Below, one piece after another: positions 1 to 7,286 of a stretch of DNA of 23,390 nt. Each line of letters begins with the position of its first letter. Positions within the stretch are counted from its first letter, which is position 1. This DNA is from a virus, in the IMG/VR virus record IMGVR_UViG_3300034375_000425, positions 1 through 23,390 of that record; one strand, 5' to 3'. The notes beneath the pieces were generated by a model. That model did not search any database, was not told the origin of the DNA, and saw nothing but the letters and a program-made list of their open reading frames with translations. A program made the translations under genes and the position numbers.

Positions 1-96
1 CGCCAGCTCCGGGGACGAAGCCATAATACCGCCCTGTTGACGGAGCTTCTCCCGTGCATCACGAGATTGGAAAAGTTTGCGAGACAACGGATCCAT
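1..96 (-). CDS. Large internal virion protein, N-terminal fragment (partial)
   Basis: Only the first 32 codons are present; the gene runs off the left edge. The start at position 96 is supported by an AAGGAG ribosome binding site seven bases upstream, which overlaps the stop codon of the preceding gene. The visible protein begins MDPLSRKLF and contains GGIMASSPELA. I recall this opening from large proteins that follow the internal virion genes in uncultured marine phages, but no search was run. Its place after three hydrophobic or Ala/Gln-rich virion-type genes suggests a DNA-ejection or internal-core protein. That function is inference, since no catalytic domain can be seen in so short a piece. 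Confidence 0.7.
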   Translation of the reverse strand, partial: MDPLSRKLFQSRDAREKLRQQGGIMASSPELA

Positions 97-106
97 CTGA
101 AACTCC

Positions 107-1384
107 TTAACCGCCGGACATACTTTGGAAGCCTTGGTAGATAGCTGGAACAGCCATCGCCAAGCCTAGCATTTGAGAACCTGTGCTTGGCCCAGGCATC
201 GTAGTCGTAGACATCTGACCGGACGGTGTGCCGCCAAGAATATCCGAGTAGTAAGCCAGCTGCTGATACGGCTGCATCGCTTCCTGGAATTGGTTCTGGT
301 AAGCCACGTCCATAGCCGCTTGGTCTTGACGCTGCTGCGTCTGACCGATACCCAACATGGTGTTGATGTCCTGTAGCTGCATCTGCTGCTTTGCTTGACC
401 CATACCAAGATACTGACCGCCAAGTTGTGCGATACCCTGGTTGATACCTGCAGCCTGTTGTTGCGCACCAAGACCAGCCTGAATGCCAGCAAGACCAAGG
501 TTCGAGGACTGAAGACCAAGATCCCCTGCAGCCTGCGCACCTTGTTGCGCCAGCTGTTCTGCGCTCAAGCCAAGGCGACCGCCTGCTTCTGCAGCCTGCG
601 CTGCTGCACCAGAACCATACTGGCCAAGCTGACCTGTTGTTTGTGCCGCTTGAATTGCACGGTTCGCAGCCGATTCGTAACCGGCGGCACGCATTTGTGC
701 CGCAGTGCGAGCTTGCTGTTCGAGGATGTTGCGGTTCAGTTCTTGTTCGGCAACAGCTTGCCGGGAACCGCCAAATGCACCAGCCTCTACAGCGCGAGCA
801 CCGAGCTCTTGTTGCTGCAACTGGCCCTGACGAGCAATATCCTGAAGCGCCTGCTGAACCGCTGCTTCCTCGTAGGGGCTCATGTACTCAAGGGCAGCAC
901 CAGGTGCGAGGCCCGCGATACCAGCGCGAGCTGTATCCAAACCAAAGGCCGACGCTTCTTGCAATGCACGCTGAGCTTCGGCTGTCGAAGCACGGGCACG
1001 CTCTGATGCGACGTCAACCTTACCAGCCGCTCTGGCGAGAGCCTCTTGACCAGGGGTTATTTGACCAGGAATCTGACCAGCAAGAATATTTGTTTGCCCA
1101 AGGACATCCTTCAAACCAGAAGTCGCATAGTCCGTTAGTTCTGCAGCTGACTGCAAATAGGGCTCGTACGCACCGATGCCTTCGCGAGCCATCTGAAACG
1201 CAGCAAGTTGATCAGCCGTAAACCCAGCCAGCTGTTGTTGCGGAGTGTTCACAGGTTGGGTAATCAACCCACGAGCAAGGTCCGCCAGACCCGTGATGTC
1301 GTCTTTTGCTCCGGGGGTCAGATACGTCCTGCCGCCGATAATCCCGGTTTCAGTAAATCCTGGGTTTACAAAAGTATTTGCCAT
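107..1384 (-). CDS. Ala/Gln-rich helical virion protein, probable ejection protein
   Basis: This 425-residue protein is dominated by Ala, Gln, Gly and Leu. A mostly helical middle (about residues 100-250) contains YMSPYEEAAVQQALQDIARQ and GAFGGSRQAVAEQELNRN, motifs I recall from a widespread family in marine phages. Residues about 270-350 form amphipathic stretches rich in LGLxxxQL-type patterns and glutamine, and the last 70 residues are less regular (QPYQQLAYYSDILGGTPSG). There is no enzyme motif or signal peptide. The start follows the upstream stop codon by one base. Composition and position after the tail hub gene resemble the internal, membrane-penetrating proteins that podoviruses eject. 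A structural or ejection role is inferred, not shown. Confidence 0.85.
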   Translation of the reverse strand: MANTFVNPGFTETGIIGGRTYLTPGAKDDITGLADLARGLITQPVNTPQQQLAGFTADQLAAFQMAREGIGAYEPYLQSAAELTDYATSGLKDVLGQTNILAGQIPGQITPGQEALARAAGKVDVASERARASTAEAQRALQEASAFGLDTARAGIAGLAPGAALEYMSPYEEAAVQQALQDIARQGQLQQQELGARAVEAGAFGGSRQAVAEQELNRNILEQQARTAAQMRAAGYESAANRAIQAAQTTGQLGQYGSGAAAQAAEAGGRLGLSAEQLAQQGAQAAGDLGLQSSNLGLAGIQAGLGAQQQAAGINQGIAQLGGQYLGMGQAKQQMQLQDINTMLGIGQTQQRQDQAAMDVAYQNQFQEAMQPYQQLAYYSDILGGTPSGQMSTTTMPGPSTGSQMLGLAMAVPAIYQGFQSMSGG

Positions 1385-1385
1385 G

Positions 1386-1919
1386 TTATGCCATGCCCCC
1401 GCGCTCGAACTTGCGCATCATCTCATACATCCGAGCAGCCCCTGCTTTAGGGTCACCGTTACCAGCGCCGCGCACAGCGTTTTCAGTCATAACAAACTCA
1501 CCGTCCGAGAGCCGAGCTTCTTGGACCGGGATACCGTCTTGGTAAATTTTGGCGGGAATTGAATCGCTGCGCCCGGTCCCCGGACCTTGGATGTAGCCAC
1601 CCTGCGCATACCCTTGGATAGCCCGATCGATCGTTTGACTGGCCATTGGGTTTGCACCCAGTTGACCGTACCGGATCTCAGGAGAACGAACAGTCGAAGA
1701 CAGAGCCGCTGCCATCATCGGGTCTGACAGAAGGTTTGCGAGACCGCCACCCATCATAGGAGCTTGTGGCGGATTTATGGAAGTAATCCCACCAACAGGG
1801 CCACCACTTGCAAACCCACCTCGTGGGTTTTCTATTGTGCCACCATAATAATGCCGTAGAAGACCGGGCTGTAGCTCGGTCTTCTGTGTAATTACTTGTT
1901 CTTTAGGTGCGCCACACAT
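1386..1919 (-). CDS. Conserved phage virion protein with SDSIPA / LSDGEFVMT motif
   Basis: This 177-residue protein has a Gly/Pro/Met-rich N-terminal half. Its conserved C-terminal part contains GYIQGPGTGRSDSIPAKIY (about residues 107-125), then EARLSDGEFVMTENAVRGAG and a closing helix. The pattern of GPGTGxSDSIPA followed by LSDGEFV recurs, to my knowledge, at the ends of tail tape-measure and internal virion proteins in many phages. The start overlaps the upstream stop as TAATG, so translation is probably coupled. It sits between two putative ejection proteins, suggesting it belongs to the same internal assembly. Two strong hairpins lie within its early coding region (1812-1830 and 1860-1883). 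Its biochemical function is unknown. Confidence 0.85.
   Translation of the reverse strand: MCGAPKEQVITQKTELQPGLLRHYYGGTIENPRGGFASGGPVGGITSINPPQAPMMGGGLANLLSDPMMAAALSSTVRSPEIRYGQLGANPMASQTIDRAIQGYAQGGYIQGPGTGRSDSIPAKIYQDGIPVQEARLSDGEFVMTENAVRGAGNGDPKAGAARMYEMMRKFERGGMA
1812..1830. repeat. Perfect 8-bp inverted repeat with 3-base loop inside a gene
   Basis: The arms AAACCCAC and GTGGGTTT are separated by three bases. The repeat lies inside the coding sequence of the SDSIPA-motif virion protein, with no minus-strand T-tract, so it is not an obvious terminator in the direction of transcription. It may only be a consequence of the codons used. Confidence 0.5.
1860..1883. repeat. Hairpin with 10-position stem (one mismatch) inside a gene
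   Basis: On the minus strand AAGACCGAGC faces GCCCGGTCTT across a TACA loop, with one mismatched pair. It lies near the start of the SDSIPA-motif gene, about 12 codons in. No T-tract follows. A role in mRNA stability or translation is possible but only inferred. Confidence 0.5.
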
Positions 1920-2920
1920 TACACAAATCCCACCATGCCTTGGCTGCGAAGATAATCATTCACAGCACCTTGTTGATTAGGACCCAGACCCGCCGTCATC
2001 ATACGGGAGTCCATAGGTTGTCCCATGACTGGAATGGTTCCGATCCCAACCGAAGCAGGCATCATAGATGACCCGCCAACAGAAGGAATCATGGAGTCCA
2101 TTGCATCCATGCCCACAGATCTCATCTGATCTGGGGCAGATGAAAGAATCTCGCTGCTTTGCGCACTGCGCTGACGCTGGGGTCGATGCGCGGCAGGAGC
2201 TGCCGGAGGGGCAGCGCCAGGGCCACCGCCCATCAAACCTTGGATCTTCTGTATGTTCCCCATCATCTTGGAAACCTGCTGCATGCGCTGCATATAGTTC
2301 GGTGCCGGAGTGCCGCCAGGGGTTGCAAGGTTGGGGGCGGCGCCAGCAGATGCTTGCCGAGCGGCTTGAGCTATGGTGTTTGGTGCCATGCTTGGAGCGG
2401 CGGCAGCAGGGCCAGCCATCGCAGTTTGCGTGCCAGCTGTCATTGCTGACTTCGCAGCGGCGGGCATCGCGGCGCCCATCCCGGCAGGAGCTGCGCCAGC
2501 TAGTGCGGCTTGTGTTCCTGCGGCCATAGATGCTTTTGCTGCAGCAGGAATAGCGGCGCCCATCCCAGCAGTTGCGGCGGGCGCTGCAGCGGCGGCTGCG
2601 GGAGCAGCGGCTGCGCCAAGACCTGCGGCTGCGGGAGCAGCAGCCATCCCTGCGGCGGCTGCGCCAGCTCCGGCACCTGCGGCACCAGCTCCAGCAGTAA
2701 GACCCATGGCTAATGCTTCTGCTGCAGTGCCACCTGCCATGAGCGTGCCGATGCCCGCCCCAATGGCCGAAGGTGCAGCTGCGGCAATTGCCCCACCCGC
2801 TGCAGTTCCAGCAAGACCAAGACCACTAGCGACGGCGCCGCCAAGTGCTGCTGTCGATGCTGCTGGCAGCAAACTAGCTGCCATGCTTCCGATCAGGGGT
2901 GCGAGCAAAGGTACTACCAT
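1919..2920 (-). CDS. Ala/Gly-rich hydrophobic virion protein with internal tandem duplication
   Basis: The 333-residue product starts at 2920, where ATG overlaps the upstream stop as TAATG and GGAGA lies just upstream. A 28-codon extension is open in the same frame but would run through the zinc-ribbon gene, so I rejected it. Residues 1-75 are hydrophobic and look able to insert into membranes. Residues 75-200 are extremely rich in Ala and Gly, and include two consecutive 28-residue copies (119-146 and 147-174) beginning GMGAAIPAAAKASM and GMGAAMPAAAKSAM. The C-terminal third is richer in Met, Ser and Gln. Composition and location suggest an internal or ejected virion protein. No enzymatic motif is present. 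Confidence 0.85.
   Translation of the reverse strand: MVVPLLAPLIGSMAASLLPAASTAALGGAVASGLGLAGTAAGGAIAAAAPSAIGAGIGTLMAGGTAAEALAMGLTAGAGAAGAGAGAAAAGMAAAPAAAGLGAAAAPAAAAAAPAATAGMGAAIPAAAKASMAAGTQAALAGAAPAGMGAAMPAAAKSAMTAGTQTAMAGPAAAAPSMAPNTIAQAARQASAGAAPNLATPGGTPAPNYMQRMQQVSKMMGNIQKIQGLMGGGPGAAPPAAPAAHRPQRQRSAQSSEILSSAPDQMRSVGMDAMDSMIPSVGGSSMMPASVGIGTIPVMGQPMDSRMMTAGLGPNQQGAVNDYLRSQGMVGFV
2399..2566 (-). repeat. Two 84-bp tandem repeats in the Ala/Gly-rich gene
   Basis: Units at 2483-2566 and 2399-2482 encode two similar 28-residue blocks. The 14-base word gcggcgcccatccc recurs exactly 84 bases apart (2469-2482 and 2553-2566). Elsewhere the units have diverged at the DNA level, so the duplication is not recent. 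Confidence 0.8.
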
Positions 2921-3126
2921 TAGGCTTCTCCGCGCACCGCTTCCGGTGCTGTGACAATAATTGATGTGCTGCGCCGCTCTGAGCCTGTCCAGTTCTCCCC
3001 ACAATCAGGGCAGCTTCCAGACGGGTAGCTCAGAATTTCTTCTGGCGTGTCCACGGCATTGCCGCAGTTCTCACAGTGCACTTTATCAGAACTTGTTGAT
3101 GGTTTCCAGCCAATGATCTCAGCCAT
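2920..3126 (-). CDS. Small zinc-ribbon protein
   Basis: This 68-residue protein has two CxxC knuckles, C18-C21 (HCENCGN) and C39-C42 (SCPDCGENW), spaced as in a classical four-cysteine zinc ribbon. A short Ser/Arg-rich tail follows. The start has an AAGGATATACAA ribosome binding site. It ends in a TAATG overlap with the next virion gene. Small zinc ribbons of this form, with CPxCGENWTGSER after the second knuckle, occur in marine phage structural operons as far as I recall. It may be a minor virion component or a nucleic-acid-binding accessory; the sequence does not decide which. Zinc binding itself is a strong inference from the spacing. Confidence 0.8.
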   Translation of the reverse strand: MAEIIGWKPSTSSDKVHCENCGNAVDTPEEILSYPSGSCPDCGENWTGSERRSTSIIVTAPEAVRGEA

Positions 3127-3136
3127 TTGTATATCC

Positions 3137-3433
3137 TTATGTTGTCGTCACAGTGACCGACCCAACAGATCCAAGGGCCGAGGACCCACGTACGTGTGGC
3201 GTGTTCAACTCAGACACCTTCAAGTACCCGCCGTGATTAAACACGGTTCCTGGTTCTACGTTATAGTCGTCAGTTTGTAGGTTCGTAAACACCGTAAACG
3301 TATTACGCCCCTCACCAGGGTTCCGCTCGTTCTGCATGTAAACAGAAATTGCTCGAATAACCTCGGCAAAATACCCTTGCTGATACTCCTGCGGAGGGAC
3401 CGGAAGAAATGGAAGCGTTAGATTTCGTGACAT
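3137..3433 (-). CDS. Conserved small tail-region protein with VTVTTT tail
   Basis: This 98-residue protein of unknown function begins MSRNLTLPFLPVPPQEY. The start overlaps the stop of the upstream hub gene (TAATG) and is preceded by a strong GGGAGG. The middle, about residues 40-75, looks beta-rich (NTFTVFTNLQTDDYNVEPG). The last residues, LGSVGSVTVTTT, resemble both the 22-residue repeats of the 13034-14029 protein and the end of the 15432-15734 protein. Being immediately downstream of the P22 gp10-like gene suggests a tail accessory role. I recognise the family as recurrent in marine phages but know no function. Confidence 0.8.
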   Translation of the reverse strand: MSRNLTLPFLPVPPQEYQQGYFAEVIRAISVYMQNERNPGEGRNTFTVFTNLQTDDYNVEPGTVFNHGGYLKVSELNTPHVRGSSALGSVGSVTVTTT

Positions 3434-5337
3434 TAACGCCTCCCGTCGGGCCGTATATCAACCCTAGGTGACCCAAGTCTCCATGTTACTCCAGTGTCTG
3501 CGTTGGAAACCTTGAAACTAAACTGTCGCCCACGCAGCCTGAAATCGAGCTGCTGCCTGTCGTTGTCGTAGAACACTCCCGTGGAAGAACGAAGATACGA
3601 TCCGCCAGAGATGTTGCGAACATTCATTGTGATATCAACAGAGGGGTTTTCCGCAGTCGAGTTTTCGAAAGCCACATCTGGGAATACCCGACGAATGAAA
3701 CTGAACTGTTCACCGTCACCGATGTCCAAGGGACTAGACTGGATGTACGAGTCGATTGCCGATGCGGGCGATGTGCTGCCATCATCAAAACCAACCTCAT
3801 GCTCATACAAGTAGCCGTCCAAGCCAGCTGCGATCGGGTTTTCAAATGCCCCGCGATCGACCCAAGAAGAACGAGCAAGTGTGCCGTAATACCAGACATT
3901 TTCTTGGTAGTTGTAAACAACATACCTATCCACAAGAGCAGAACTAGACGAGGGGTAGAACCACCACACCTCAGAATGAGCCGAGTTCAAACCCGCAAAG
4001 ACCTTGTCGCCTTGCCCGAAGTTGAAATCGTCAAACACGTAGCTACGCACGCTGCATGGTATGCGCTGCACCGAACCGTTGTACATGTAGAACTCAGACT
4101 GACCCATCCAGAACACCATGTCGTCTACGGCGACACCGGCCATCGGACCTTGGATGCTGGTGTTTTCCGAGATCAGGTTGATCCCGAAGGTAAACGGCGG
4201 GCCTAAATACTGCATCGCATGAAGCGACGTGTCGGTGAAAACCAGAACCTGTTGTCGGGTTTCAAATACCGTAATGATTTCAGATCCCGCACTAATACGA
4301 AGATCGCCCGCCGTGTTGGTAACAGTGGGCGTCCAGTCTGCTGCGTTTTCTTGGTCCGAGAAACGAATGAGCAGAGGATCTTGCGTGCCGATGTTATCAA
4401 CAGGATCACAGCCAAAAGCAATCACATGGCGGTCCCGGTTAGAAACAAGAACAGCACGAGCAAGAGTTGGGGCGCCTAATGCACCGGACAGGTCCGTCAG
4501 AGGAACTGCGCGCTGAAACGTTGTGTATGATGCGCTACGATCCCAGTAGTAAATCCCACCATTCCGTGGATTGAAGATCAAATCCTCGCCAAAGTTATCT
4601 TGAGACCATGTGCGAAGGTTTCCTGTAGCTGTGTTGATGTTTGTGGCAGAACCCCATGTCCCGCGGCTCCAATAACCGGCACCCCACCCGTTCCCGTACA
4701 GAGCGGTGTCTAGACCAGTGTTGATCTGGTACGATCCGACAGTATTTGAACCACCGTTGCCACTATCCGAAGCATTGGCAGCAACCGGAGTGTATACCAG
4801 CTGACCATCAACTGTGATGCTGGTAATAGAGGTGTTCGCTGTTCGGGCCTGGATTGTGTACGTGTCGGTGTCTACGACCGAAAGGATCTGATACTCTTGG
4901 TTCAACACATCTGCGGTGATGTCCCCGCCCAAGCTTACAGCCCCGCTAAATGTAACGAAGTCGTTGGCGGTTGCGCCGTGGCCCGTGTCGCTTACCGTAA
5001 TAATCGAAGACCCATCAACGGCAGCAAACGTAACATCGCCAGCTGCCGTTGTTTCTCGAATTGGGGTGATGTCATTATAGCCACCACCCTCTTCCGCATA
5101 GAACTTCAAGTCTGTTCCAACACCGATCAAACGAGTGCCAAGAAGATCCCGCCAGGGGTGCAACGAACGAGCATACCCCAAGAAAGATAGGATACCCTTC
5201 CGAGTCCAGCCCCCAATCTTCTCAGGAAACCCTTTGGTAAATCGTACCTTATCACAATCGTGCCAACCGCCCTCGTTGGTGTAGTTGGTTACTTCACGAT
5301 TGATCCCTGGACGGAACTGGAACTTTTGAAGCGGCAT
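3433..5337 (-). CDS. Tail hub / DNA-stabilisation protein, P22 gp10-like
   Basis: This 634-residue protein opens with FRPGINREVTNYTNEGGW, then DKVRFTKGFPEKIGGW, a signature I associate with the P22 gp10 packaged-DNA stabilisation family that forms the tail hub or nozzle below the portal. Residues about 94-180 look like an inserted beta domain (DTGHGATANDFVTFSG, then VVDTDTYTIQA). Residues 215-230 carry a Trp-rich WSRGTWGS motif also found in the repeat protein at 13034-14029. The rest shows repeated aromatic beta-strand patterns compatible with a propeller-like fold, e.g. MVFWMGQSEFYMYNG and YVVYNYQENVWYYG. The start has only a weak ribosome binding site, seven bases past the upstream stop. 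The hub role is inferred from family and position. Confidence 0.8.
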   Translation of the reverse strand: MPLQKFQFRPGINREVTNYTNEGGWHDCDKVRFTKGFPEKIGGWTRKGILSFLGYARSLHPWRDLLGTRLIGVGTDLKFYAEEGGGYNDITPIRETTAAGDVTFAAVDGSSIITVSDTGHGATANDFVTFSGAVSLGGDITADVLNQEYQILSVVDTDTYTIQARTANTSITSITVDGQLVYTPVAANASDSGNGGSNTVGSYQINTGLDTALYGNGWGAGYWSRGTWGSATNINTATGNLRTWSQDNFGEDLIFNPRNGGIYYWDRSASYTTFQRAVPLTDLSGALGAPTLARAVLVSNRDRHVIAFGCDPVDNIGTQDPLLIRFSDQENAADWTPTVTNTAGDLRISAGSEIITVFETRQQVLVFTDTSLHAMQYLGPPFTFGINLISENTSIQGPMAGVAVDDMVFWMGQSEFYMYNGSVQRIPCSVRSYVFDDFNFGQGDKVFAGLNSAHSEVWWFYPSSSSALVDRYVVYNYQENVWYYGTLARSSWVDRGAFENPIAAGLDGYLYEHEVGFDDGSTSPASAIDSYIQSSPLDIGDGEQFSFIRRVFPDVAFENSTAENPSVDITMNVRNISGGSYLRSSTGVFYDNDRQQLDFRLRGRQFSFKVSNADTGVTWRLGSPRVDIRPDGRR

Positions 5338-5343
5338 GTTTCA

Positions 5344-5679
5344 TCACGCCGCGTTCAAGGCATCGAGACGATCCCAGACCCAGGTCGCAGCTGCTACCGG
5401 ATCGAATGGGACTGTTTCCATTGGGTTGTTCGGGTCGGTCTGTGTCCATTCCGCGCCGACGTTTGCAAGGTAGGTTTGTAACCACTCCTTGCTGTCAACA
5501 ATCTCAAAGTCGCCGCTGGCCTCGTCTTTTGCGATCCCAATCATAATGTTGTCACGAGGGGAAGGCGTGTTGGGGTCGGTCACAACATACACACCGCCTA
5601 CGCCATCTTCGCCCAAGTAAAGAAAGTCAGGGATAGTTCCCTCTGCAGTCAGGCGATATTTAATGCATTGATACGCCAT
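5344..5679 (-). CDS. Conserved small tail-region protein of unknown function
   Basis: The start at 5679 (MAYQCIKYRL) is chosen over an upstream in-frame ATG because AAGGAGA sits five bases before it. It lies 20 bases inside the end of the glycosyltransferase gene, so the two are probably translationally coupled. The 111-residue product has a mixed alpha/beta pattern and ends in WVWDRLDALNAA. No catalytic or metal-binding motif, signal peptide or membrane segment is visible. Its position between the glycosyltransferase and the tail hub gene suggests a role in tail assembly or as a minor virion protein, but nothing in the sequence specifies which. Confidence 0.8.
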   Translation of the reverse strand: MAYQCIKYRLTAEGTIPDFLYLGEDGVGGVYVVTDPNTPSPRDNIMIGIAKDEASGDFEIVDSKEWLQTYLANVGAEWTQTDPNNPMETVPFDPVAAATWVWDRLDALNAA

Positions 5680-6397
5680 TTGCGTCTCCTTCAGAGTATT
5701 GGCCGCTGAAACAATACGACCCAAAATGTCCTAGCTCACACCACGGAGCGGCCCAGACGCTGCCCCCAAGCTCACGATACTTATGACAGAAAAAGTAGTC
5801 TTCGGAAAGCAACTCATGCTCGACGTTGCCAACTTGGAAGAAGTCATAAATTCTTTCGCCAGGGCGGATGGTGGAACCCCCATTGGTATAGTAGCCAACT
5901 TCTGGTTCCAGTGTATCAAAAACATCGCGCCGGATCAGCATAAATCCTGTGCCGCCATGCTTGATTTGGAAAGGTTCGTCCGAAGCCATCATAGTGTGCC
6001 CCTCAAGTTCATTGAGAGCAAAGACACCCGACAATCGGCTAAGGTCTTTATGCATGCGAAGTGCACCCCTGCGGATGCGTTCCCAATTAAACCCCTTCAT
6101 CGGTACAGGTCCGATGATGATACCCTTGTCAGCCTTGATCATTTTAGCAACGTCGTTGGGGCGGAACCGAATGTCAGCATCACAGAACAGAAGATGGGAG
6201 GCGTCCGTCTGCAAGAAATGATGAGCTATCGTATTCCGCCCCCTCTGGATCAACGACTCGTTGCCCAGAAAGATAGTGGTCAGTTTGTGACCGTGTTCCG
6301 TAAGTGCTTCTTTAAGGCCAAGTAGCGACTGACAATACTCAGTCGTCATCATGCCACCATAGCAGGGTGTGCCGACCACAAGGTGGAAACCGTCCAT
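5660..6397 (-). CDS. GT-A type glycosyltransferase
   Basis: The start at 6397 (MDGFHLVVGTPCYGG) has AAGGAGG seven bases upstream and overlaps the preceding stop as TAATG; a longer in-frame reading would run deep into the coiled-coil gene. The 245-residue protein has the layout of a GT-A glycosyltransferase: an N-terminal strand and loop (VVGTPCYGG), LIQRGRNTIAHHFL, then LLFCDADIRF with the D73-A74-D75 metal and nucleotide-sugar motif. HGGTGFMLIRRDVFD (147-161) and LSEDYFFCHKYRELGG (197-212) follow, the latter with an ED pair typical of the acceptor or base position, and then HFGSYCFSG. It could glycosylate virion proteins, host surface sugars or DNA. The substrate cannot be read from the sequence. 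Confidence 0.85.
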   Translation of the reverse strand: MDGFHLVVGTPCYGGMMTTEYCQSLLGLKEALTEHGHKLTTIFLGNESLIQRGRNTIAHHFLQTDASHLLFCDADIRFRPNDVAKMIKADKGIIIGPVPMKGFNWERIRRGALRMHKDLSRLSGVFALNELEGHTMMASDEPFQIKHGGTGFMLIRRDVFDTLEPEVGYYTNGGSTIRPGERIYDFFQVGNVEHELLSEDYFFCHKYRELGGSVWAAPWCELGHFGSYCFSGQYSEGDANGVSMH

Positions 6398-7245
6398 TAC
6401 TCGTCCTCCTTGCTGTGATCTTCCAGAGCCACATTCGTCAGAGATGTCTTGTCGAGGATTTGGAAGCCACGGCTGTTCGCAAATTCGGCGGGGCAGTGCG
6501 CCCACTTGTCCGCGCACTTCTCCAGCCACGCCACAGTGTCGGAGTGCTGCGGGGCCTTGCCCTGCGCCATCATTTCGTTTTCCCACGAGAGGTAAGCATA
6601 CACCTCCATCTGCGCTTCAGCAGCGGGCAGGCCAAGATCAAAAATGTAGATCATATTGCCTTCGTCGATACTGCCGCCGCGAGAGCGGGCCGCAGTCAAC
6701 GCCTGCTTCATGCAGGTCATAATGTGATACTTGACCTCTTCAATCTCGTAGTCTTCCTCAGTCAACTCTTCTTTGCCGAGCTTCTTCATCAGGTTGTCGT
6801 ATTGGTTTGTGAAGAAGTTCAACTTGCGGATCGCACCTTGGACATGGTTCTGCGTGCTGATGAGATGCGCCTTAGCCTCGACGATTTTGATTTCCAGAAG
6901 CTCGCGCTCCAGATCGTCATCCTCTTCGTCAAGCTTGCGCTCCAGCTTCTTCAGCTTGTTCTCTTTCTTCCGCATACCGATGTAGGCTTCTTGCAGCGCG
7001 GACCTGGTTCGGTCAATCTCGGCCAGCGTGTGCTTGATTGAGCGCACGGGCGTGATAGCCGTCACATCAAGCGTGACGCCCATGAACTGCGAGTGCGACT
7101 TGTGGAAGTTGGAGGTCGCCTGCGCCACAGCCGGAGCCTTCTCATCGATGTTTTGCAGCATCGACTTATACTCAGGCTTGGCGCTTGGCAGATGAATAGA
7201 AAGTTCAGCAACGACGAGCGCGTTGCTTTCGTTTTGATCAGTCAT
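6397..7245 (-). CDS. Long coiled-coil phage protein of unknown function
   Basis: This 282-residue protein has a strongly charged helical stretch at about residues 75-180 (RKKENKLKKLERKLDEEDD and neighbours) with heptad-like spacing, so a coiled coil is likely. The C-terminal third is more globular, with two or three cysteines and tryptophans (YLSWENEMM, WLEKCADKWAHC). The start has GGGAG six bases upstream, and that ribosome binding site lies within an inverted repeat (7250-7279). It ends in TAATG overlap with the glycosyltransferase. I do not recognise a function. A tail assembly or scaffold-like role would fit its place between fibre genes and the tail hub, but a cytoplasmic role is equally possible. 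Confidence 0.8.
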   Translation of the reverse strand: MTDQNESNALVVAELSIHLPSAKPEYKSMLQNIDEKAPAVAQATSNFHKSHSQFMGVTLDVTAITPVRSIKHTLAEIDRTRSALQEAYIGMRKKENKLKKLERKLDEEDDDLERELLEIKIVEAKAHLISTQNHVQGAIRKLNFFTNQYDNLMKKLGKEELTEEDYEIEEVKYHIMTCMKQALTAARSRGGSIDEGNMIYIFDLGLPAAEAQMEVYAYLSWENEMMAQGKAPQHSDTVAWLEKCADKWAHCPAEFANSRGFQILDKTSLTNVALEDHSKEDE

Positions 7246-7249
7246 AGCT

Positions 7250-7279
7250 TACTCCCATATAAGCGTGTGTTCGGGAGTA
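7250..7279 (-). promoter_or_regulatory. Inverted repeat covering a ribosome binding site
   Basis: TACTCCC and GGGAGTA form 7-bp perfect arms separated by 16 bases. On the minus strand the downstream arm contains the GGGAG ribosome binding site of the coiled-coil gene starting at 7245. If the hairpin forms in mRNA it would mask that site, a possible translational control. It sits in a 41-base gap, the second longest in the window. Function is inferred only. Confidence 0.45.
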
Positions 7280-7286
7280 TATAGTT

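Noticed and set aside
2373-2954. Long Ala-rich open frame on the plus strand
   Set aside because: It mirrors the GC-rich Ala/Gly codons of the minus-strand gene; its low-complexity composition has no independent support.
6398-6586. Upstream extension of the glycosyltransferase
   Set aside because: It would overlap the coiled-coil gene by 190 bases. AAGGAGG and a TAATG overlap fix the start at 6397, and the conserved enzyme begins there.
6367-7041. A 224-codon plus-strand open frame opposite the coiled-coil gene
   Set aside because: Antisense shadow of a coiled-coil-rich gene; no ribosome binding site or family resemblance seen.
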